From Thiotrichales bacterium (GTDB lineage: Bacteria > Pseudomonadota > Gammaproteobacteria > Francisellales > CACEW01): a DNA stretch of 57,229 nt. The stretch spans positions 1 through 57,229 of the forward strand of contig CANJVU010000013.1 of the NCBI GenBank assembly GCA_947478525.1. Reading direction: 5' to 3'. Shown one piece after another: positions 34,384 through 44,691 of this stretch (the first letter of the stretch is position 1; each line of letters starts with the position of its first letter). A model generated the notes under the pieces. The model was not told the DNA's origin and searched no databases. It was given only the letters and a program-made list of their open reading frames with translations. The position numbers were made by a program, and so were the translations under genes.

Positions 34384-35964
34384 ATGGCTACCCTTACTCA
34401 AGAAATTAACCTGCGCCGTACCTTTGCGATCATCTCTCACCCGGATGCGGGTAAAACCACGTTGACGGAAAAGCTATTGCTGTTCGGCGGTGCGATTCAA
34501 TTGGCGGGAACGGTGAAAGGGCGTAAGGCCAGCCGTCATGCAACCTCGGACTGGATGGAGTTGGAAAAGCAACGCGGAATTTCGGTGACCACTTCGGTGA
34601 TGCAATTTCCCTATCACGGTCGCATTGTCAATTTGCTCGACACACCGGGTCATGAAGACTTTTCGGAAGATACGTATCGCACTTTGACGGCAGTCGATTC
34701 TGCTTTGATGGTGATCGATGCGGCGAAAGGCGTGGAAGCCCGCACCATTAAATTGATGGAAGTATGTCGCCTGCGTACCACGCCAATTCTTACTTTTATC
34801 AACAAAATTGACCGCGATGTGCGCGACCCGATGGAAGTGCTGGATGAAATTGAAAAGGTTCTCAATATCCAATGTGCACCCGTCACCTGGCCGATTGGTA
34901 TGGGTAAACAGCTCAAAGGTATTTATCATTTGCTGTTAGATAAAGTCATTTTATATGAGACTGGCCATGGCTCTCATATTCATGCTTTTAAAGAAATTAC
35001 AGGGTTGGATTCGCCTGAAGCAATCCACGCGTTGGGGGATTATGCTGACGAAATTCGCACCGAGATTGAATTGGTACGTGGTGCCAGCCATACCTTTGAT
35101 ATGAAGGCTTATCTTGCCGGTAAATTAACCCCAGTCTATTTTGGCACGGCGTTGGGTAGCTTTGGCGTGAAAGAAATGCTCGATGGCTTTGTTGAATATG
35201 CGCCGCCTCCGTTATCGCGCGAAACCGACAAGCGCATTGTCGATGCTACTGAAGAAAAATTTACTGGTTTTGTGTTTAAGATCCAAGCCAATATGGATCC
35301 GCAACATCGTGACCGGGTGGCGTTTTTGCGCGTCTGCTCGGGGCAATATCGCAAAAGCATGAAAATGCTGCAGGTGCGCACTGGCAAACAAGTACAGATC
35401 GCCAATGCGTTAACCTTTATGGCCGGTGAGCGGGAAAATGTCGAGAACGCCTGGTCAGGTGATATTATTGGCCTGCACAACCATGGCTCGATTCAGATTG
35501 GCGATACGTTTACCGAAGGCGAATTGGTTAAATACACCGGCATTCCTAACTTTGCGCCAGAATTGTTCCGTCGTGTGCGTTTGAAAGATCCGCTGAAAAT
35601 GAAAGCGTTGCAAAAAGGTCTGGTGCAATTATCGGAAGAGGGTGCCACGCAAGTGTTTCGACCGCTGAACAGCAATGACTTAATCGTCGGCGCCGTGGGC
35701 GTGTTGCAGTTTGACGTCGTCGCGTTTCGTCTGCAAAACGAATACAGTGTCGAGTGCGCCTATGAAAACATTAATATCGCCGCCGCACGTTGGGTGACGT
35801 GTGAGGATGATAAAGCCTTTGAAACCTTCCAAGACAAAGTACGCGATAACTTGGCACTGGATTCCAGTGATCAATTGACCTATCTGGCACCGACCAATGT
35901 CAATTTAAGTTTGGCGCAGGAGCGCTATCCGAGTGTGGTGTTTCATAAGACGCGGGAACATTAA
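34384..35964 (+). CDS. prfC: Peptide chain release factor 3
   Basis: GTPase that recycles RF1/RF2 from the ribosome. 526 residues, normal length. G1 [13 protein letters not shown], switch [26 protein letters not shown] in two adjoining parts, G3 [18 protein letters not shown] and G4 TFINKIDRD. The [12 protein letters not shown] segment separates RF3 from EF-G and other translational GTPases. Single gene. Confidence 0.97.
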   Translation: MATLTQEINLRRTFAIISHPDAGKTTLTEKLLLFGGAIQLAGTVKGRKASRHATSDWMELEKQRGISVTTSVMQFPYHGRIVNLLDTPGHEDFSEDTYRTLTAVDSALMVIDAAKGVEARTIKLMEVCRLRTTPILTFINKIDRDVRDPMEVLDEIEKVLNIQCAPVTWPIGMGKQLKGIYHLLLDKVILYETGHGSHIHAFKEITGLDSPEAIHALGDYADEIRTEIELVRGASHTFDMKAYLAGKLTPVYFGTALGSFGVKEMLDGFVEYAPPPLSRETDKRIVDATEEKFTGFVFKIQANMDPQHRDRVAFLRVCSGQYRKSMKMLQVRTGKQVQIANALTFMAGERENVENAWSGDIIGLHNHGSIQIGDTFTEGELVKYTGIPNFAPELFRRVRLKDPLKMKALQKGLVQLSEEGATQVFRPLNSNDLIVGAVGVLQFDVVAFRLQNEYSVECAYENINIAAARWVTCEDDKAFETFQDKVRDNLALDSSDQLTYLAPTNVNLSLAQERYPSVVFHKTREH

Positions 35965-36002
35965 GATTAAATCATTTGTCAGCGTTCTCAAAATATGCAT
36001 AA

Positions 36003-37087
<1,085 letters not shown>

Positions 37088-37092
37088 GGGGC

Positions 37093-37680
37093 ATGTCTAA
37101 CCAGTTACCCGATTTTCAAACCATTTCCGATGCCTTGCACTATTTTGAAACCCTCGGTGGTGCTGCTGAAACTCATGGTTTATTGTGTGCCTTGCTGTGT
37201 GGCGCCGCTGGCATTGGCAAAAATGCCTGGGTGGATTCGTTGCAGTCGTCGTTTCATGATGCCAAAGATGCTACTTTTCAAAAAAATAGTGATACTTTGG
37301 TTAAACTTTTTGATGCGACCAAAACCAATATAGATTCTGACGAATTTGATATCGCCTTATTGCTGCCCGGTGATGATGAGCCGTTGCATCTGCGGATCGA
37401 ATCGTTGGCTCACTGGTGTCAGGGCTTTTTATCAGGCTTAAAGTTACTGGGCATGAGCGCCAAAAACACCCAATCACCCGAAGTGCAAGAAGCAATGGAT
37501 CATCTGCTGCGTATTTCCTGCTTGGAATACGAACCCACCGATGAAGTCGATGCTGAGGCGGAGGCATCTTATACTGAGTTGGTTGAGTTTGTACGCATGT
37601 CGGTGATTTTGCTGCACAGCGTGCGCCAAGAGATTTTGACCAAGCGCCCCAACATTGCGGGCAATCAAACCGTTCATTAA
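37093..37680 (+). CDS. ygfB: UPF0149 (YgfB) family protein
   Basis: 195 residues, all-alpha. Marks: GGAAETHGLLCALLCGAAG, HWCQGFLSGL and YTELVEFVRMSVILLH. YgfB proteins are cytosolic; in Pseudomonas one dampens expression of a peptidoglycan amidase. In E. coli and many relatives the order is ygfB-pepP-ubiH-ubiI; here pepP is missing and a fragment of another gene occupies the space. Confidence 0.9.
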   Translation: MSNQLPDFQTISDALHYFETLGGAAETHGLLCALLCGAAGIGKNAWVDSLQSSFHDAKDATFQKNSDTLVKLFDATKTNIDSDEFDIALLLPGDDEPLHLRIESLAHWCQGFLSGLKLLGMSAKNTQSPEVQEAMDHLLRISCLEYEPTDEVDAEAEASYTELVEFVRMSVILLHSVRQEILTKRPNIAGNQTVH

Positions 37681-37694
37681 GGGTAAGTTCTCCG

Positions 37695-37732
37695 CGCCGC
37701 ACAAAAATGACATTTGCTAAAGTTGTGCGGCG
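37695..37732. repeat. 10-bp inverted repeat after ygfB
   Basis: CGCCGCACAA and TTGTGCGGCG, separated by 18 bases. It lies in the 50 bases between ygfB and the nuclease-domain fragment and covers the first possible ATG of that fragment. It has no T run, so at most it is a weak terminator or the scar of a rearrangement. Confidence 0.4.
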
Positions 37733-38030
37733 AATGATACAATATTTTCAAAAAGCAACCCAACGTAAACAAAGCTGTCAGATTGATTTGCTGATTCAAA
37801 CGCGGCATAAAACGCTTTATGTATGTGAGATTAAGTTTTCTAAAAATGAATTGAATGTGGCGCTGGTAGAAGAAGTAACAGCAAAGTGTCAACGAATAGC
37901 AGTGCCAAAAAATGTTTCGTTCCGTCCTGTGTTGATTCATGTCAATGGGGTGTCAGAGTCATTAGAAGAAGCCCAATATTTTGCTCATATTATTGATTTT
38001 GCAGCGCTACTTAAAGGGAGCACGATATGA
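37707..38030 (+). pseudogene. Remnant of DUF234-type nuclease domain of an ATPase
   Basis: 107 residues in one frame up to a stop that overlaps the ubiH start (ATGA). A better-placed ATG is 37734. The sequence (CQIDLLIQTRHKTLYVCEIK, then KCQRIAVPKNVSFRPVLIHVNGV and YFAHIIDFAALL) reads like the C-terminal PD-(D/E)XK-like domain normally fused to archaeal-type P-loop ATPases: D27, then E41-I-K43. No ATPase part is found upstream; ygfB is intact right before it. So it is most likely a decayed insertion that replaced pepP, though a free-standing small nuclease cannot be excluded because the motif is complete. An ATPase of the matching type without this domain lies at 20977. Confidence 0.5.
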
Positions 38031-39196
38031 TAAATTACGCCACTACTGACATCGCCATCGTAGGCGGCGGCCTTGCCGGTTTAACTTTGGCGCTTGGCTT
38101 GCGGTCATTGAATTTCAAAGTAACGTTAATCGAAGCCAAGCCGTTAGTAAAACCTGCCGAACGGCATTTTGACAGCCGTTGCTTGTCATTGTCATTTGGC
38201 ACCTCGCAGATATTGCAAAAATTAAATTTGTGGGAAGCATTGGTGAAAGACGCGTCACCCATCAAACAAGTGCATGTCTCTGATCGTGGCCATTGCGGCA
38301 TGGTACGGCTTTCTGCTGAGCAGGAAAATATCCCCGCGTTGGGTTATGTGATCGAGATGCCTTTGTTAGCAGAAGCCTTGTGGCAGCAGTTGTCACAAAG
38401 CAATATCGAGGTGCGTTCACCGGCAACTGTCACTGCCATTGAACAAACAGAGCATCATGCGCGCTTAACCATTCAGCAAAATCAAAGCATCTGTCATCTC
38501 GACGCAAAGCTATTAATCTGTGCCGATGGTGCGCAGTCTGGTTTGCGTAAACTGCTGGGCATTAAGGCGCAAGAATACGATTATCAACAATCGGCCATCG
38601 TGGCTAATGTGGTGTTAAACCGCGCGCATCAAAATATTGCTTATGAACGGTTTACCACAGAAGGCCCTCTGGCAATGCTACCATTAACGGGTCAACGTTC
38701 AGCCGCGGTGTGGGTACTGCCCAGCGCACAAATCCCACAATGGATGACATTGTCAGATGCTCAGTATCTGGTTGAGCTGCAAAGAATATTTGGCTATCGT
38801 CTGGGTAAATTGTTGCAGGTCGGTAAACGTGAAGCATTTCCGTTGAAACGCGTTGATACCGATATCCTGACGAAAGGTCATGCCATTATTTTTGGCAGCG
38901 CTTCACATCATATTCACCCGGTGGCGGGTCAAGGCTTTAATCTCACCATGCGCGATATTTCTGGATTATTAGCGTTATTGGCCGAAGTGCCGTTAAAAGA
39001 TGTTGCCGGGGCTTATCAAAAAAGCCGTCAGCGTGATCAACAGCGTACTATTAGCATTACCGATGGTTTGGTCAAAATATTTTCCACCGATGCGTTACCG
39101 ATGGTGCTGGCTCGTAATTTTGCTTTGCAAAAACTTGAGCGCCTGCCGATGCTTAAAGCGCAAGTAGGGCGAGTGATGATGGGGCTTTCGTCATGA
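38027..39196 (+). CDS. ubiH: Ubiquinone FAD monooxygenase UbiH
   Basis: Flavin hydroxylase of the ubiquinone ring. 389 residues of the UbiH/UbiI/UbiF family: GGGLAGLTLALGL (FAD Rossmann loop, about 13-25), DSRCLSLSFGTSQIL, ICADGAQSGLRKLLG, and the C-terminal FAD motif GSASHHIHPVAGQGFNLTMRD. The last is slightly unusual (GSASH where GDAAH/GNAAQ is normal). As first of the pair and by position after ygfB it is the ubiH ortholog. The TGA overlaps the start of the giant NACHT gene. Confidence 0.9.
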   Translation: MINYATTDIAIVGGGLAGLTLALGLRSLNFKVTLIEAKPLVKPAERHFDSRCLSLSFGTSQILQKLNLWEALVKDASPIKQVHVSDRGHCGMVRLSAEQENIPALGYVIEMPLLAEALWQQLSQSNIEVRSPATVTAIEQTEHHARLTIQQNQSICHLDAKLLICADGAQSGLRKLLGIKAQEYDYQQSAIVANVVLNRAHQNIAYERFTTEGPLAMLPLTGQRSAAVWVLPSAQIPQWMTLSDAQYLVELQRIFGYRLGKLLQVGKREAFPLKRVDTDILTKGHAIIFGSASHHIHPVAGQGFNLTMRDISGLLALLAEVPLKDVAGAYQKSRQRDQQRTISITDGLVKIFSTDALPMVLARNFALQKLERLPMLKAQVGRVMMGLSS

Positions 39197-42100
39197 TCAT
39201 ATTATCTGCCATCGAGCGCCATGATGGTGCTGAGTTTACCTTAACCACAGAGCCATTGCCGGTTTCAAGCAGCACCCCTAGCATTGGAATTTTCATGCGA
39301 GCGGGGCAGCGCTATGTTGGAAAATCGCAAATAGCAGAGAACATAGAAGGCACGCTGCGTGCGGCGTTAAAAGAAATCTGCTGGAATGGAATTTATGCGG
39401 CTTATGGCTGTCATGCACAACGCTTAATGCTTTCCGAGCAGGCGTGGGTAGAACCTGCGGGAGCAGAAAGTTTTAGGGATCTCTACGGCGTCAATTTTTC
39501 TCGAGCCATTCATGTGATGTCAGAGTGGATTGAGGGGTTTGCGCCGTTTAACGCTGGCTTGATTGAACAGTTGCGGCAACCGATGCCCCCAGAAGAGCTG
39601 ATGCTAACCGTCGATGCCAGGGTTCTTCCTGTGCAAGGTGTTGGTCAAATTTTGGCGGTCGCGCTTTTGGTGAATGATCGAGATTGCCTGCACGCGCGTG
39701 GCGTAAATGTGGGCTATACCGTGTTGAAAAATGAAGGCAATGTGCCCGTTGCCCTGCAAGCCATCAAAATCGACCCTGGCGAAGCATTTTATTTGTTGGG
39801 ACGGGCGGTAGCTCACCCCGATGTGCTCAGAGATCTGGAAAACATTCGGCAGGGATTGATTGCCGTGGGGAGTAATGCCTATGTGAGTTTTGCGGGTTTA
39901 CCCCATACCGTAAAGCAAGAATTTTTAACCACGATGCGCACCATTATCAACACGTCACCAGAGCAGTTGCGCGCGTTGTTTACCCGGGAAGGTTTGCAAC
40001 CTTTATTCCCTGATGCTGCGGCCATTGCGCCAGCCGTGGCATTTTTACAACAACGCCAGGCAGTATTAGCACAAACCTATCAAGCGCTGTTGGATGACGC
40101 TCATCAACACCCGCAAACGCCAGAAGCCTGTTTGGCGCTGATTCAAGCGAAATATACCCAAGAAGCCACCCTGCGTGATCCAGTGACGGGAAATCGTTAT
40201 TCGATAGATGCGCAATTTGTGAATCTATCGTTATTGATGAGGCGCGATGAAGTTGCTCGAGCAGAAGCAGCGACGATTGATAACGCCGGCACGCGGGAAG
40301 GGTTGGTCAGTTCCTTTGAGGTGATTCGCGCGCGAAAACAACCTGTTGCACTGTCTGATTTATTTGCTACCGATACCCATACCAGACGAATCAATTTGGT
40401 AGGGGGCGCAGGTACGGGTAAATCGAGTACCTGTCAATTTATCGTTTCGCAATGGGCGCAGGGCAATTTCTTGATGGAGTTTTCGTTGGTGGTTTGGGTT
40501 CCATTAAGGCATTTAACCAGTGATCGCTATCCGAGTGGCGATTCTTACGGCCCTCTGGATCTGATTATTCAAGAAGCGTTAGGACTGCCTGCTTCAGGTG
40601 AATTAAGCGTTCAGGTTGCAGCGTTGTATAATCCAGCAACCACGTTGTGGATTTTGGATGGTTATGATGAGATTGTGGGGCGTGTTCCTGCTCATTTGCG
40701 CGATGTTTTTGATCATATGACCACCGCACCGAATCGGTTATTAACCGGTAGGCCACATGCCATGCAAGGGTTTCCTTGTAATGCTGAAGTTGAAGTGGCC
40801 GGTTTTAGCAGCGATAATATTGCAGAATTTGTTAAACGGTTTGTGGGTTCAGCAGATCATCTCCCCCTGTTGCAACATATCAAACAAAACAGTCTGTTGC
40901 GGGATTTGGCGCGTGTACCGATTAATTTGATCCTGTTATGTCATGCCCTAAGTGCACCGGGTGCATTGGAGGTTGCGGCAGAATCGATGAGCTTGACTCT
41001 GTTGTATCAACGCGTAGAGCAGTTGATGTGGCAACGCTATTGCCAGCGTCAGGGTGAAGATATGGAGCGTCTTACCCCGGAAAGGCAATTGACATTAACC
41101 GCACCTTTGATGGCAGCATTTTCTGGCATTGCATTTGACGCGATGCGCGCAGGAAAAATCATGATTCCCGGCCAGAGAATCTACTATGGCGCTTTGGCGG
41201 AGGGGCTTGAAGATTCACCAACGCTGTGGAAAAAATTATTAGACAGTGGTGTTATTGTTCAAGCGCAGGGCGACAGTGGGGATCCGTTGACCAGTGAATT
41301 TCATTTTCTCCATTTAACCTTACAAGAATATTTCGCGGCTAAACAAATTGCAGCAGCCTGTCAAAGCAATCAAGCTGAAACACTTGGCTGGATGCGTCAG
41401 AATAAATATACGCAGCGTTTGGAAGTGATGTGGTGGTTTACCGCTGGACTGGTCACACCCATACCTGAAGCACTAGAAAGATTTGGGCAAATCTGGCTAG
41501 GTGCGCCCAGGGATTTAGGTGGTCAATGGGAAGCGCGTGTTTGGTTACGCATGGTAGAAGAAGGCAGATGGCATCAATTGCCCACTCCAACGGCGACCAT
41601 TGTAGAAATGCTGGAGTCGTTAAAGCAGGCGGTAATTCATAATGTAACCCGTTTTTTATCGGGTACAAAACCTTGGGAAGATTTACCGTGGTGCCATATT
41701 ATTTTTCGAGATTGTCCATTGTGGAAACGAGCAGTGTTACTTGATAATCCTGCTTTTATGAGCGTCTTACAATTGGCATTGCAATCCGAAGATACGCTAA
41801 TTAAGCAGAAAGCGACTGGGTTCTTGCAGTTATTAGGGTTGCCTGAGATTTTAAAACTTCCCTGGATGGCCAGTGCTTTTAAGTCAGCACTGCAAGACAG
41901 TAACGCAGAGTTAAGAGCCACTGCATTATGGGTTTTTGAGGGGATGGGCGATAAACTATTAACGTCTCCTTGGGCGTTAAATAGGGTGTTATTGGCATTA
42001 GAAAATAAAGATTATGCAAGAGTTCCTGATCGTTTAGAATCGATGTCCAGGATGTTTGGAATGACGCCACCCCAAGATTTCGCGAGCCAATGTGTACAGA

Positions 42101-43431
42101 ATTGTGCGGTAGGTATTGTACAAAGGCTGGGCGTAAAGATATTGACGTGCCCTAAGCTGGTGACATGGCTGGAATCTGCGGTGCAACATACCGATCTTAG
42201 GATTCGAGAATCGGCGGCCAGAGTTTTGCAAGGTATGGGGGTGAAAATAGTAGAGTACCCTTGGATGGTCGAATGGCTCAAAATAGGATTGCAGGATCAT
42301 GTTCCAGTATCCATGATTCGAGATTATGCAGTACACGCTGCACGAAGCCTGGGGCCGAAATTATTAGAATGTAGCCCTCTCGTTGATGTGTTGGCAGCGA
42401 TGTTAACCAATAACAACCCTTGGGTTGATTTTGTGCAAGCGTCCGCTGCACAAGTGTTGCAAGGTTTGGGTGCTCATATTTTAGAAAACCCAGCCTTGAT
42501 GAGCGCGTTGCGAGTGGCACTGCAAAAAACATCCAGCCGAGATGTGCAAAAAGCCGGTTTTCAGGTATTGCAAGGCTTGGGAGATGCATTAGTAGTTGAT
42601 CCACAATGGGCTGATTTATTGGCGGCTTTAAGGCTTGCTTTAGTGGGGCGCGATGATTATCTGCAAGGCTGCGCGGTGGAAGTGCTGGCGGGATTTAGTG
42701 AGCGAGTATTGAACTCTGCTGACCCTTGGGTATTACAGGCGTTACATGCAGCGTTGGTGAATGAAAAAACTCAATACCGTGCATTATCGGTTATGCAGCA
42801 GTGGGGGCCGCGCATACTGCGATATCCTGAAATGGTAGAGGGGTTGATTTCGGCACTTAATAGTGCTCAAGAGCATGTTAGCGGTGCGGCACTGGGCGTA
42901 TTGAAAAACTTAGGGTTGAAAATCCTTGATGATTCCCGGATGCTGGCAGCGTTGCAACGGGCATTGAGTGCTGACAGTATACGTGTTCGCCATGAGGCAC
43001 TATTGGTTTTACCAGAGTTAGGCTTGCAGGTGTTGAATCATCCACCCTTATTGGCAAGCTTGCAATTGGCATTGCAACATGAGCATGAACACATTCGAAA
43101 ACCTGCGCTAGCCCTTTTAATGTCAGTGCTTGCTGCGTTGCCGGGTAGTGGTGTGCAATTACCGGATTATTTTTTTGATCAAACCACCATGATGCTGGCT
43201 GCGCGTCTCGGTGCCATTAGCGTAGAAGGTAATATGTTTTATCTGGATGGCAAAGCAGGGCGCTTTACTCAGGAACTATCGGTTGCCCAGGTGGCCCAGT
43301 TGCAGGTAGTATGGTTTGAAGTGGCGCCAGCAGCATCGGCTCTTGAGGCAAGTGCTTTTAGTGCGCCACTGAGTATATTCGCCGCGGGTGGAGGTGGAGC
43401 GTTGAGGCTTCCCGGCCCCAGCCCTTCTTAA
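39193..43431 (+). CDS. Giant NACHT NTPase with kinase-like N-terminus and HEAT-like repeats
   Basis: 1412 residues, no signal peptide. Residues about 1-240 have features of an atypical protein or lipid kinase fold: VGK44, then D164-x7-N172-x-G and I193-D194-PG, equivalent to the catalytic-loop Asp/Asn and DFG positions. Residues about 395-650 are a NACHT NTPase: Walker A G404-GAGTGKS-S412, Walker B LWILD489-GYDE, TGRPHA as sensor, FVKRFVG and FHFLHLTLQEYFAAKQIA (650-690). From about 820 to 1360 run at least ten HEAT-like helical pairs of about 40 residues (R-SAARVLQGMGVKIVEYPWM, VLQGLGAHILENPALM, VLKNLGLKILDDSRML). It starts in an ATGA overlap with ubiH and ubiI begins 12 bases after its stop. 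NACHT-repeat proteins act as oligomerising sensors in bacterial anti-phage defence; a host-directed effector is also possible. The kinase call is inference. Confidence 0.75.
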   Translation: MIILSAIERHDGAEFTLTTEPLPVSSSTPSIGIFMRAGQRYVGKSQIAENIEGTLRAALKEICWNGIYAAYGCHAQRLMLSEQAWVEPAGAESFRDLYGVNFSRAIHVMSEWIEGFAPFNAGLIEQLRQPMPPEELMLTVDARVLPVQGVGQILAVALLVNDRDCLHARGVNVGYTVLKNEGNVPVALQAIKIDPGEAFYLLGRAVAHPDVLRDLENIRQGLIAVGSNAYVSFAGLPHTVKQEFLTTMRTIINTSPEQLRALFTREGLQPLFPDAAAIAPAVAFLQQRQAVLAQTYQALLDDAHQHPQTPEACLALIQAKYTQEATLRDPVTGNRYSIDAQFVNLSLLMRRDEVARAEAATIDNAGTREGLVSSFEVIRARKQPVALSDLFATDTHTRRINLVGGAGTGKSSTCQFIVSQWAQGNFLMEFSLVVWVPLRHLTSDRYPSGDSYGPLDLIIQEALGLPASGELSVQVAALYNPATTLWILDGYDEIVGRVPAHLRDVFDHMTTAPNRLLTGRPHAMQGFPCNAEVEVAGFSSDNIAEFVKRFVGSADHLPLLQHIKQNSLLRDLARVPINLILLCHALSAPGALEVAAESMSLTLLYQRVEQLMWQRYCQRQGEDMERLTPERQLTLTAPLMAAFSGIAFDAMRAGKIMIPGQRIYYGALAEGLEDSPTLWKKLLDSGVIVQAQGDSGDPLTSEFHFLHLTLQEYFAAKQIAAACQSNQAETLGWMRQNKYTQRLEVMWWFTAGLVTPIPEALERFGQIWLGAPRDLGGQWEARVWLRMVEEGRWHQLPTPTATIVEMLESLKQAVIHNVTRFLSGTKPWEDLPWCHIIFRDCPLWKRAVLLDNPAFMSVLQLALQSEDTLIKQKATGFLQLLGLPEILKLPWMASAFKSALQDSNAELRATALWVFEGMGDKLLTSPWALNRVLLALENKDYARVPDRLESMSRMFGMTPPQDFASQCVQNCAVGIVQRLGVKILTCPKLVTWLESAVQHTDLRIRESAARVLQGMGVKIVEYPWMVEWLKIGLQDHVPVSMIRDYAVHAARSLGPKLLECSPLVDVLAAMLTNNNPWVDFVQASAAQVLQGLGAHILENPALMSALRVALQKTSSRDVQKAGFQVLQGLGDALVVDPQWADLLAALRLALVGRDDYLQGCAVEVLAGFSERVLNSADPWVLQALHAALVNEKTQYRALSVMQQWGPRILRYPEMVEGLISALNSAQEHVSGAALGVLKNLGLKILDDSRMLAALQRALSADSIRVRHEALLVLPELGLQVLNHPPLLASLQLALQHEHEHIRKPALALLMSVLAALPGSGVQLPDYFFDQTTMMLAARLGAISVEGNMFYLDGKAGRFTQELSVAQVAQLQVVWFEVAPAASALEASAFSAPLSIFAAGGGGALRLPGPSPS

Positions 43432-43442
43432 AAGGTATTATT

Positions 43443-44612
43443 ATGGACATCATCATCGTTGGCTCAGGCATGGTTGGTTTGGCGTTGGCAAAAGCGTTAG
43501 AACAGCAAGGGTTTTCCATTGCCATCATTGACACGAAACGACCGGAATTGGAGTGGGATGAGCAGCAACCGGTATTGCGCGTTAGCGCCATCAGCACGGC
43601 ATCGCAACGCTTATTGCAATCGCTTGGTGTGTGGTCAGCCATTACTGCGAGCAAAGGCTGTCACGCCTATCAAAAAATGCAAGTATGGGATCAAAACAGT
43701 GCTGCCCACATTGATTTCTCGGCATCGAGTATTGGTGCTGCACAACTGGGACATATTGTTGATAACCGGGTGATCATTAAAACGCTGTGGCAATCACTGA
43801 CGTCCTCTGCTCGGGTTAAATTGCTGGCATCGGAAAAAATCACGCATTATATATTTGATGGTCTGCAATGGCAGTTGCAATTGGCTTCGGGGCAGTCCAT
43901 CAGTGCTAGATTATTGATTGGTGCAGACGGTGCTCACTCTGCCGTGCGGCAGCAATTGGGTATTGGACTAACGCAAACTTTTTCTGGCCATTCTGCCCTG
44001 GTGTGTACCGTGAAAACTGAAAAACCACATCGCGATATTGCGTATCAACGTTTTTTAACCACCGGGCCACTGGCGTTTTTACCGTTGTGTGATCCCCATC
44101 ACTGTTCCATCGTGTGGTCAAATAATACGGAACAGGCCAATCATTTGGCAGCGTTAGATCCTGCTGTGTTTAATCAATATATAGCAGAGGCCTTGGAGCA
44201 TCGTTTAGGTAAAGTGGCGCTCATGGGTGAACGCGTGACGTTTCTGTTGAATCGCCAACACGCAGAACACTATGTCAAATCGCAAGCGGTATTAATCGGC
44301 GATGCAGCGCACAGCATTCACCCCTTGGCTGGTCAAGGCGTGAACTTGGGTTTTGCTGATGTGGCGGCGTTGGTGGATGCGTTGTCAGATGTGAAGCGTC
44401 GTGAGCGACCTTTTTACACGCCAGGCGTTTTGAACCGTTATGAGTATCAACGTTATGGTGTCAATTCCTCAACATTGCTGGCGATGGAAGGTTTTGAATC
44501 TTTATTTTCCAATCAACACGCCATCAAAACCATGTTGCGTAGCATGGGAATGAATGCCGTTGATCGATGGTCTTGTCTGAAGTCATGGGGTGTGCTGCAG
44601 GCGATGGGGTAA
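43443..44612 (+). CDS. ubiI: Ubiquinone FAD monooxygenase UbiI/VisC-like
   Basis: 389 residues, second flavin hydroxylase of the ubiquinone pathway. Motifs: IIIVGSGMVGLALAKAL (2-18), RVSAISTASQRLLQSLGVW (typical for this subfamily), IGADGAHSAVRQQLG, and LIGDAAHSIHPLAGQGVNLGFADV. The canonical GDAAHxxHPLAGQG contrasts with the variant in ubiH here. In most relatives it directly follows ubiH; here the NACHT gene lies between. UbiI versus UbiF cannot be settled by eye. Confidence 0.9.
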   Translation: MDIIIVGSGMVGLALAKALEQQGFSIAIIDTKRPELEWDEQQPVLRVSAISTASQRLLQSLGVWSAITASKGCHAYQKMQVWDQNSAAHIDFSASSIGAAQLGHIVDNRVIIKTLWQSLTSSARVKLLASEKITHYIFDGLQWQLQLASGQSISARLLIGADGAHSAVRQQLGIGLTQTFSGHSALVCTVKTEKPHRDIAYQRFLTTGPLAFLPLCDPHHCSIVWSNNTEQANHLAALDPAVFNQYIAEALEHRLGKVALMGERVTFLLNRQHAEHYVKSQAVLIGDAAHSIHPLAGQGVNLGFADVAALVDALSDVKRRERPFYTPGVLNRYEYQRYGVNSSTLLAMEGFESLFSNQHAIKTMLRSMGMNAVDRWSCLKSWGVLQAMG

Positions 44613-44691
44613 TCAAGCAGTGGAGTATTGGTACATCGTGGATTTGTACGCTATAATCACGACACTGATTCAATAAGGACAGAGATTGTAT

